Shown here piece by piece: positions 55,511-64,000 of a stretch of DNA of 64,000 nt. This DNA comes from Calliopsis andreniformis. Taxonomy: Eukaryota; Arthropoda; Insecta; Hymenoptera; Andrenidae. The translations under genes and the position numbers were made by a program. Under the pieces are notes generated by a model, which worked only from the letters and a program-made list of their open reading frames with translations, did no database searches and was not told the origin of the DNA. How positions within the stretch are numbered: position 1 is the first letter of the stretch; each line of letters starts with the position of its first letter. The stretch lies in contig NC_135064.1 of NCBI RefSeq assembly GCF_051401765.1, positions 29,362,001-29,426,000 of the forward strand, in the 5' to 3' direction.

Positions 55511-56448
55511 ACTTACGAGTTTGATGTTTTAGTTACATCTATTTAATAGTTGAAATAGGAAAGGAGACATTTTGATAAGGGACAAAGTTGATCATTTACT
55601 CTTGCATGTAACGAAATATTTCACAAAATCTTCCTCTTCAGTACTAATTCGTATCAGTAATGACGTCATCGTTCCGTTTTATGTGTGTAATATAATTACA
55701 CAATTATTATATATATATACACATACGCACACGCACTCACATATATTATACGTATTCAGGATGTTTCGTAATCTTTCGCTCAAACGAAAAAATAGCAATT
55801 CTACGTGAAAAAATAATTTAAAGGTATGAAATATTTTTTGATTTCACTGATCGCTTTCAGGAAAATTAATACTGATACCCTCGGTGAGTACGCCTACCTC
55901 GGAGTACAGGTTTGGACGGCAAAGAAACAGATTAAGACAAGGGAAAGTATAGTTTATGCTTATGCAATCGATTTCGAAACATCCTGTATATTGTTTAGTA
56001 CAGTAAAAATAAATTATTTTTCGAAAATATAATATTTATCCACCTCATATTATATCTTACTATATGTACCAATTCCATAGGCCTTAAAATATGAATCATC
56101 TAGTATAATCCATAGTACTTTAGATGGCTTATATATTTCGTTTGTGTAAGTTACTTTAAACAGAGAAATAAAAAGTACTCCGTTTCGCTAAAAAACAATC
56201 ATCTTTACTAAATTGTTGCTGTATAGTGGACCAACGAAATATAGTAGCAAATATCGCAGTGTATATAAATAATAACGTAATGAATATAACAAATAATTAA
56301 GAATAATTAGATGTAGAACAATAATGCGAGTAGTATATAATGTTTTTATGGGACAGTCTCGTTGTAAATAGATAGCTTAACATAAATAAAATGTAATTGC
56401 GGATTAATAAAAAGAAATAACAAACTGACTAATAAACCATTAATCATT
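55511..56448. other. Otoferlin and GNL1 convergent 3' regions
   Basis: This AT-rich DNA separates the otoferlin stop from the GNL1 stop on the opposite strand. A plus-strand AATAAA at 56008-56013 is the best poly(A) signal for otoferlin. A purine-pyrimidine repeat (ta/ca) lies at about 55708-55748. No clear AATAAA was seen for GNL1 on the minus strand. The short frame at 55826-56032 has no support. Confidence 0.5.
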
Positions 56449-58497
56449 TTATAAATCCGCAGACAATGCTTCAAATTTATTAACCACATGCGGTATTTCT
56501 GATTTTTCGTCGGAAGTATCATCTGAATTATCAGATATTTGCTCCTTCGCAAGTTGTTCCAGCGGTTCCTCTGTATCTTCTTCGTCTTCGGATGAAAGAT
56601 ACATTTTTCCGGGATCGTTAAAATCTTCTTCTTTATTTCTAGCTTGAATCCATGCCACGGTTTCAACATCTGGATGTTTCTCCCATTTTTCTGAATATTT
56701 ATACATGTTACAGGATACGAATTAATTATAATTATAAATAGTAACTTACATTTATTGGAACATCATGAAGTATTACCTTTATTAAGAATCCATTCTGGTG
56801 GATAAACATAGATACAAATTTTTCCTTCAAGTGCCATTCTTAATAATGAATTAGCTGCTCTGTATGTATCAAGTCGAGCAGCTCGTGCAGTTATAAAATT
56901 TCGTTTAGCAGCCCAAGCATCGCAAATATCCATAGCGGACCATGTATCGTCATTATCTTGATGCTGTAAGCTGAGCAACTTCGGCAAATCTATTCTTTCG
57001 GCTAAAAATTTAATCGTACTGTACGGTTCTCTAACTTGAGCTATCGGAAAAGAACCCATCAATATTTGTAGTTGTTTTGGAACGGTTGACGGAAATACTA
57101 ATCCAGGACAATCACAAAGACACACGGTCTTTGTAAGGAATATAGTTTGAAAATGTTTAGTATGTCCAGGTGTGCGCGACACACTTACAACTTTCTTTCC
57201 TACAATATACATTAACAATTTACATTTTCATGTTTACACATTGTTATTTCTTCAAATTTAGGCGTTTAAAATGTAATTATTTATATTTACCCATTAATGC
57301 GTTCATTAAAGATGATTTTCCAACATTTGGAGTTCCAATACATCCAATAGTCAATACCCCATTTTTATATCGTTCATGCTCAAAATAACTTATATCTTCT
57401 TTCCCTATGGTAGTACTATCTTTATGATCAACATCGTCTAGATCAAACTCCATTTGCATTTCTTCCTGAATTTTGTCATGCCAAGAAGTTAGATCCACTT
57501 TATCTTCGACAATGTCTTTACAGATGTCTAATAGCTTTTGAGCACCTTCTGCTGCCATTCTTAATTTCCCTTTTCTACGTCTCTTTTTTAATCCTTCTGT
57601 TTCATTTATATTGCCACGTAAATTATAGGTAGGATAGGAAGTGAACATTAAGATATGTAGTCTAGGATATTTAGCATGAAAGTATTCCTTCCATGCTACT
57701 ACTAATGCCGGTGGAGCTAAATCAACTTTATTTAATACTAGAATCATGTCCTTTTCCAGCTCATTCGTTATATGATGGTATAAGTACGGGGGAAACATTA
57801 GAACTGGATATCTGATGTCAACAATAATTAATAAAACATCAGACATTTCTAAAACTCTCCATAACTGCCTCCAAGTTTCTAAATTTAATTCAAAATAACT
57901 AATAGTGCTCAATTTTTCCATATTTCTCAGATACTCCTAAGGGTGACAAGTTATTAGCTAATCCTAAAGCTATATAAAAATAAATGTAAATGAAAATTTC
58001 TGTTGCTTACTGTAAAGTATCTTTCTTCTCTTAATTCTAACTGTTCTTTTGTCATATCGAAGTTCCATGGTGGTCTTTTGGGCATATCAACTTCAGGTGG
58101 AAAATAGTCATCTGAGATCTCTTGTTCTTTAACAGATAAGGGTTTAATAGTACTCCTAGCTAATTCTTTTCGTTTCATTAGCTCCTCTTTACTTTCTTGA
58201 AAAAATTGTAAAGTATATCTGTTTCTAGACACATTATTGTCTTTTGGTTGCTTGTTAATCTTCTGTATAACATTTTGTTCGTAGTCGTTGACGTTACTTG
58301 AACTTTCTTCATCTCCCCTGCTATGACTTCCACCTATGAATTATAACGTTAAAAGAATAAAATCTAACATAACTACTAACATTTATCAATATTACTACGT
58401 TATACGTACTAAGTAAAGTTTGTCGTTGTTTCTTAGCCTGCAACTGCTGCCTCTTTGCTTTGCCACTAAATGGTTTTTTCCTTGTTCCTTGAGGCAT
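56449..58497 (-). CDS. GNL1: Guanine nucleotide-binding protein-like 1 (GNL1/HSR1), circularly permuted GTPase
   Basis: Five minus-strand exons, 58497-58410, 58333-58011, 57936-57291, 57199-56777 and 56690-56449, join in frame to 573 aa (human GNL1 is 607). The N-terminus MPQGTRKKPFSGKAKRQQLQ is the conserved basic motif. RPPWNFDMTKEQLE and YFELNLETWRQLWRVLEMSD follow as in GNL1. The G motifs are circularly permuted: G4 NKVD at 206-209 precedes G1 GTPNVGKSS at 338-346 and G3 DCPG at 382-385, which marks the YlqF/YawG GTPase family. The C-terminus is acidic (SSEDEEDTEEPLEQ). Family members act in ribosome assembly or nucleolar transport; the specific role of GNL1 is less certain. It starts 780 bp from the divergent DET1 gene and ends convergent with otoferlin. 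LSG1 was considered but the N-terminus and spacing fit GNL1. Confidence 0.95.
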
Positions 58498-59277
58498 GTT
58501 TTCGTCTGTACTAACCTCAAGAATTTAACACAGATATTCTTAAAGTATTTCTCGAAATAGACAAGTAGATTAAGTGTTCAGTATTTTATTGTAAATTCTG
58601 TTCTTTAACATGCTGCAATTGCTACACGAGTAATTTAATACGTCAATCACGTCAATTGGAGGTTGGAGCCAGTTGGAACTAGTTGGAATAACAGGCAAAC
58701 TGCAATATCGACTTCGTAAAACGAAACAAAACGACATTGGATAGTCTTACGCCCTCTGAACATGTCCAATGCTCAAGCATGCTCAAGAATGATCGTGCTG
58801 GAAAATGGTGCGATTCAAGTAGTCACAGGGTCACAGAGCTATTCTACTGTTACGCGTACACGTTACACTGGCTGGCTGGGCTGGAGGGCTGGACTGGGCT
58901 GGACTCTGGACAGATGTGTGGTTAATGATCAATGAAATGCAAAGCAAATGGAGTTGTTTTGCTAAGTGTGCATAGAAGATTTAGATTTGTGTCTATTGTT
59001 CATATCAAATGTTTCATTCGAAACAGGATTTACGTAGGCGTGTATATAAAAACATTCTTACCTAAAACATAACAGAATATGAAACTAATTCGGTATAAAG
59101 TTACTAATCATGATGTGTGAAAGATTGAACCTAACCAATGTGCATTCTGCTGAGAAGTATTTAGGTCGAACTTGAATTTAAGTGTTCTGCCCTGCCATTC
59201 GTTCTTTTGCTCACTAAATTCGTCTAAACTAAGTGAAATATGCATATTGTGATGTATATTCTGAGCATTCGTAAGGA
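58498..59277. promoter_or_regulatory. Shared upstream region of divergent GNL1 and DET1
   Basis: The start codons of GNL1 (-) and DET1 (+) are 780 bp apart, head to head, so both promoters must lie here unless one is intronic elsewhere. A (ggctg)n-like GC-rich stretch lies at about 58869-58912. No TATA box is obvious at a fixed distance from either gene. Confidence 0.55.
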
Positions 59278-62084
59278 ATGGCTGAGAAAGAGGCAAAAAT
59301 TGAATACGTGACGGAACCTTGTCCTATCGAACCACGAAAGATAGGTCCGCAAAACATAGTAATGCGTTTAAAGCGTCGGGAAACGTTTGGTTGCCCTTAC
59401 CCAGGAACGCATGTACACAATGCTCGACAATTTTATCAGAATGTATTTCCAAATTTCACCGTTATGAACGTAGAAAAACCGCCGTGTTTTCTGCGAAAAT
59501 TTAGTCCTGATGGACGTTACTTGATAGCGTTCAGCGCGGATCAGACTTCTATAGAAGTTTATGAATATCGCGGTGCTTCTGCGGCTGCTGATTTATTGGC
59601 GAATTGTGAAGGCGAATATGTTGGTCGTGAAAACGATGAACACAGCTTTCGAATCAGAAATAATATTTTTAATCGTTTCTTTAAGGTAGGCTATGTCATT
59701 TTTACTTTATTATCATTCCTCCAAACTAATAAACTAACAAAACTGAATGTAGTGAAATTTTTAAAAAAGCAAATCGATGAATGATATACGACGATATTCA
59801 TAGGCCAAATGGATTGTGAACGTTGTTCAGAGTAACGAACAGTTGAACAGGGAATGTAGTCTGTTTACAGACGATGGACGGTACGTGATCGTAGGATCAG
59901 CTGCTCATATTCCTGATGAACTGAGGCCACATTTTTACCAGGTGAGTGTCTGTTATCCCGATAAATGATCACTCGATAAAACTTCAGTTTATTTTCACTT
60001 CAAGATCTATTCCAACAACGAAGCATTAACTCCGAATCCTAGATCCCCACTTGAAGACTATAGTTTACATTTAGTCGATTTACGTGGAGGAAAATTATGT
60101 GATACTAGACATTTTAAGGTAGACAAAATATATTTATCTCATAACCAAGGTAAATATTCTTAGCTGATCGTTTTTCAAATTTTATTGTTTTTGGTATTCA
60201 TCAGAAGTAAAGTAATAGACCAGTTTTTTCTATTCAAACAGGTCTTTATCTGTACAAAGATATATTGGCAGTACTATCTGTACAACATCAAACTATTCAC
60301 ATATTTCAAATCTTGGATGGAATGTTTATTAATGTCAGAACAATAGGAAGGTATATCTTTCAATATGTGCCTCAATATTTTGTCATTCGTATTAATTGTA
60401 TGTTGTTGGTGATACAACTAAGCTGTTTTGTTAATGATCAACGTTACTTCTTTACGATAGGTTTTGTTTGGAGGATGATGCTTACTTGGTAACAAGTGCT
60501 TGTCCCGGAGTACATTGTCGTCCATTTAGGGATGTTACGATAAATAGTCTCAAGCATAAATTATTAGTTTATCTTTATAAAAGAGCAGCGTACATTAGCG
60601 ATTCGACAAACGATCCATACGAACTGAGACGTTTTTATCAATACTTTGATCAGGTATCGCATTGAATTATTCACTCTGCATATCACAACGAGCACACAGG
60701 GTTCTTCCTTAAATTTATGTAATTCTAACAAGCTGCTAATTTCAGTTAAACGCATTACGAATGTGGAAGATGCAATTGTTGGACGCAAATCACATCCTCG
60801 TAAGATTCGCTAGCGAAGAAGTGGCGACGCTTCAAGCGAACGAACCGAATGCGCAACCTGCGCTTTTGGTGGTTTACGATATGGTTTCGGCTAAAATATT
60901 AGCTGCATACGACAACGCGTCCACGCAATTATTAACGCAATTTGAAAATTTTAGCGACTTTTTCAGAAACGCTAGAATGAGTACTGACTGTCAATATATG
61001 TGTTCTCCATCTAATAATATATACGCAAGGTATAGTGACAACCTTTCAAACATAATTTATAACCATTTGTCATAATTAACCATAAACCATATTAATCGTT
61101 CTTATACTTTGACCACGAGTGTCTTTTTTTCGCAATTGAGTGACGATAAATCTTGAATGTTCTTTCATTTTGTTACAGATTGTTGCAGCAAAGGTTCAAA
61201 CAAACCATAGTGAGCGCTAGATACGGTGGTGTTACAGAAGCTACGAAAAGATTGCTTGCCCAATTACCGATATGCGCTCAATCTTATTCCAGTTCTCCAT
61301 ATCTAGATTTGTCTCTGTTTTGCTACGATGATAAGTGGGTATCTATGATGGAGCGTCCCAAAGCATGCGGAGAACATCCTATACGGTACAATCTAAATTG
61401 TCATTTACCTAAGTGCCTAAATACCTAACTTAAACCTATCGATGCTATATATCCTGATAACTATATTTCGCTATTATTTCAAGTTGTAACAAAATATAGA
61501 AGAATATAAATTTAAAATTATTTGAGGGATTTCATGAAGCTGTTGATTTTCTATCATTATAAACTTCGGAGCAAAATTAAAGGATCATTAATTTTGTGTC
61601 GAAAAAGAAATGGATCCTTGAACTGCTGTAACTTTGCGAAAAAAGATCGTAGGTGCGATTTTTTCGGTGCAAAGTTAGCAATCCTTTAATTTTGATGCCA
61701 AGTGTATTACAGTCTCATTTCTCCAAACAATTTTTATGCACCCCTCTCGAAACCCTAATATGTTACCATGATGATAAGTGTGTTTGTATTATTTTTATTT
61801 ATAATATGACCAATTTAGTAATGCTACCGTATCAAAATCGAATGAAACATTTCGATGTTGTTTGATCGATGATTTAATCTTTTTGCGTTTTTTGTTGTAG
61901 GTTTTATGCTCGTGACTCTGGTCTTTTAAAGTTTCGAATGTATGCGGGTATGTTAGGTCGAACAACTTCAACAGCTGCAAGACGATTGGTTGCGTTTACT
62001 TTTCATCCGACGGATCCCTTTGCTATTTCCGTTCAGAGGACAAATGCTGAATACATCGTTAGTTTTCACGTTAGACACATTTAA
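59278..62084 (+). CDS. DET1: DET1 homolog, subunit of the DCX(DET1-COP1) E3 ubiquitin ligase
   Basis: Eight exons, 59278-59685, 59804-59941, 60005-60149, 60242-60350, 60461-60653, 60746-61029, 61179-61385 and 61901-62084, join in frame to 555 aa (human DET1 is 550). An in-frame TAA two codons upstream fixes the start. Landmarks along the protein include [77 protein letters not shown] and the C-terminal [14 protein letters not shown]1 binds DDB1 in the Cullin-4 ligase and recruits COP1, directing degradation of transcription factors. It acts in the nucleus. All introns are GT-AG. The seventh intron (61386-61900) carries a palindromic element. Confidence 0.97.
61563..61703. mobile_element. Palindromic MITE-like element in the last DET1 intron
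   Basis: A 141 bp element has imperfect terminal inverted repeats. The left begins ACTTCGGAGCAAAATTAAAG; the right, on the other strand, begins ACTTGGCATCAAAATTAAAG. An inner inverted repeat pairs 61624-61649 with 61656-61680 around a short loop. No coding capacity and no clear target-site duplication were seen, so its class is open. Confidence 0.5.
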
Positions 62085-62657
62085 GCTTCTACTACCGCAA
62101 AATGCGTAAAGATCACTAATTACCGGTGGTATTTCGAAACGTTTTTCTGATCTTATCTTGATCCATTACTTTTCCTGTCTCCCCAAAGCGATCTCATTGT
62201 ATGTACGATTTTGAGTAGTGATATTTCGTCTGAGAACTTCTCGATAAACTCGGCGACTCGATGAGAATATAAATGACACGTTTTTGTTATTGATTTTTAT
62301 CATTGATGATACATTATCAGATTTATCAATTCCTTTCTAACTGTCAAAACTTTGTCACATATGATATCTTTTTTTATTATCTTTAAATCTTTTTTGAACG
62401 AATTTAATTAATGAAACGTATGCAAACGTATTATCTTTCTACTATTTCTAAAATATCTGAATATCGAGAAATCAGAAAGACGCCTGAATTTCTATCATAC
62501 CAATTTAACAGTTTGTAATAATTCTAAATTACCTATCGTTTGTACATTTCAATGTTTGTGTTGGAGGACATTCGCGTGTACAGCAAACTATTTTAAACTA
62601 CTTACACTACTACTATTATTATTGTTATCTGAAATGGTTCCATTTTGATATGATTTT

Positions 62658-62663
62658 AATAAA
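62658..62663 (+). terminator. Candidate poly(A) signal of DET1
   Basis: This AATAAA lies about 575 nt after the stop codon. A second one follows within ten bases, as often seen at real 3' ends. Confidence 0.45.
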
Positions 62664-62670
62664 AGAAATA

Positions 62671-64000
62671 AAGCAACAGAATTTTTAATTGAATGATTTC
62701 AATTGAGCATAATGCAAATTTCATATTCTATATCACTGTTACACGAATCAAACAATTATATGTATAGTGTCAAAGATCAATTTCAATTCTTGTTAAGAAT
62801 CGTCTCTCTTCATTGATGGCAAAGTCACAAGAAGTCTGCATTGTATGCATGTACACATATACATAGTTGACGGCGGGATATTGCGATTCCAATAAAAGCA
62901 AGAGCACTGAGAGCTCGAGTCTGATCAATTTTCTTTATTAGCCTTGATGTGCACGAGTGTGACTTTTGTCGTTGCGATCTCGCTACGATCATATCATACG
63001 CATTTTCACGTTTCTGACTGGAAAAAACAAAGAAAAACATTGATCGAAACGACAAAAGTCATTCGTCTGCATCAGGCCTTAACATTACAGGAACGTTACA
63101 ACGTCCGTCGTATCGTTGTATCTTTCCCTTTTTCTTTCCAATTGAAAATAGCAAAGCACGTGTGTACAATCGTGCGTCAATGTCGTGTGACCAGATTCTA
63201 ATACTTCTGACAAAACAGCAAGGTATCGGCCCATCAGCTAATTTTTCTAACAGTCTAAATCTATTAATTCCCAGTGCGTCTATTGCGGTGACCCGAAATA
63301 CAGAAATATATAACGTAACAAACGTACAATTTTCTATGAAAACAACAGTTTTATTTCGTAAATTTGAATAAAGAATATCAGCTTGATCAGTTGATCAGCT
63401 CTCTATACAGCGATCAACAGTGACAGTGACAGTGACAGTGACAGTGACAGTGACAGTGACAGTGACAGTGACAGTGACAGTGACAGTGACAGTGACAGTG
63501 ACAGTGACAGTGACCGTGACAGTGACAGTGACAGTCAGTTGGTAACAGTTGACAGTTGGGCCACCGAATTTGGTATCATAGATGGGAATGTGGTGCAGGG
63601 CTTCTGAACGTAAGTCGGTGATGAATCCTCATCCTCGTACAATTTGCAGTAGGTCTAGTAAAAAATAACGAGGTAGAAATTATAAATCAATGAGAAATGT
63701 TCACCATTTATTATCTAGTAGAAAATTAGATGGAAATAAATAGGAAATGTTACACAAATGTGCATGAGAATGGAAAATTTGTGTTGGTGTGAAGAAAAAA
63801 CAGTAGAAAACCTTAGTTCCACCTACCTCGCTCAGCGACGTGCACGGTATATTCTTAGTCTTAAACAATGGCGTAGACCAATTGCTCTCAGACTCAGGAG
63901 GGCTCTACGCGCAATGCCGTATCCAATTATTGTATTTCTATGCACCTTATGTATTACAGATTAGTGAATGTAGGTTACATTACCATGAATTACGATTACT
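62671..64000. other. Right-end intergenic region
   Basis: I see no supportable gene. A GTAAGT donor-like site at about 63610 follows a moderately GC-rich stretch (63540-63609) and could end an untranslated first exon of a plus-strand gene outside the window. The frames 62944-63201 and 63758-63964 have no motif I recognise. Confidence 0.35.
63418..63535. repeat. Hexanucleotide satellite (gacagt)n
   Basis: About nineteen tandem copies of gacagt are near perfect, with one variant unit (gaccgt). The array ends in tgacagtcag and the same motif recurs in degenerate form just downstream. Confidence 0.95.

Noticed and set aside
56449..58497. LSG1 (large subunit GTPase 1) identity for the minus-strand GTPase
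   Set aside because: Also circularly permuted, but the N-terminal KKPFSGKAKRQQLQ motif and the flanking segments match GNL1.

Overview
The window looks like nuclear DNA from an insect, most likely a hymenopteran and probably a bee. It is AT-rich, with GC-rich islands at presumed promoters, many simple-sequence repeats, and genes split by short GT-AG introns. The species call is inference from base composition and gene content; no taxon-specific marker was found. I built the gene models by hand from open frames, splice consensus and reading-phase continuity. Every complete model closes in frame from ATG to stop.

Layout. From 1 to about 19 kb there is no complete gene. It holds two probable alternative 5' coding exons on the minus strand (4482-4833 and 14300-14378). 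Both end in phase 1, so they may be alternative first exons of one large gene that continues past the left edge. It also holds GC-rich probable promoter DNA at about 4.9-7.0, 16.2-16.5 and 18.2-18.7 kb, and a CTCF-like motif at 18651.

From 19.6 to 24.2 kb lies a compact cluster. TAF11 (TFIID subunit, five exons, +) is followed by two tandem genes for small secreted proteins, each with a single thrombospondin type 1 domain (+). BLOC1S4/cappuccino (-) converges on the second of these. From about 27.0 to 35.3 kb is a fatty acyl-CoA reductase of the CG5065 type (+), with a probable untranslated first exon and a 4.4 kb intron before the start codon.

From 38.05 to 55.5 kb is a 27-exon otoferlin-type ferlin (+; predicted 2060 aa). 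It has multiple C2 domains, a C-terminal membrane anchor, and a mariner-like MITE in one intron. From 56.4 to 58.5 kb is GNL1 (-; circularly permuted GTPase, 573 aa), convergent with otoferlin. GNL1 sits head to head with DET1 (+; 59.28-62.08 kb, 555 aa) across a 780 bp shared upstream region. The right end (62.1-64 kb) holds the DET1 3' UTR, a hexanucleotide satellite and no supportable gene.

The genes serve unrelated processes: basal transcription (TAF11), lysosome-related organelle biogenesis (BLOC1S4), lipid alcohol synthesis (FAR), Ca2+-triggered vesicle fusion (otoferlin), nucleolar-type GTPase function (GNL1) and Cullin-4 ubiquitin ligation (DET1). The least understood locus is the pair of small secreted TSP1 proteins.
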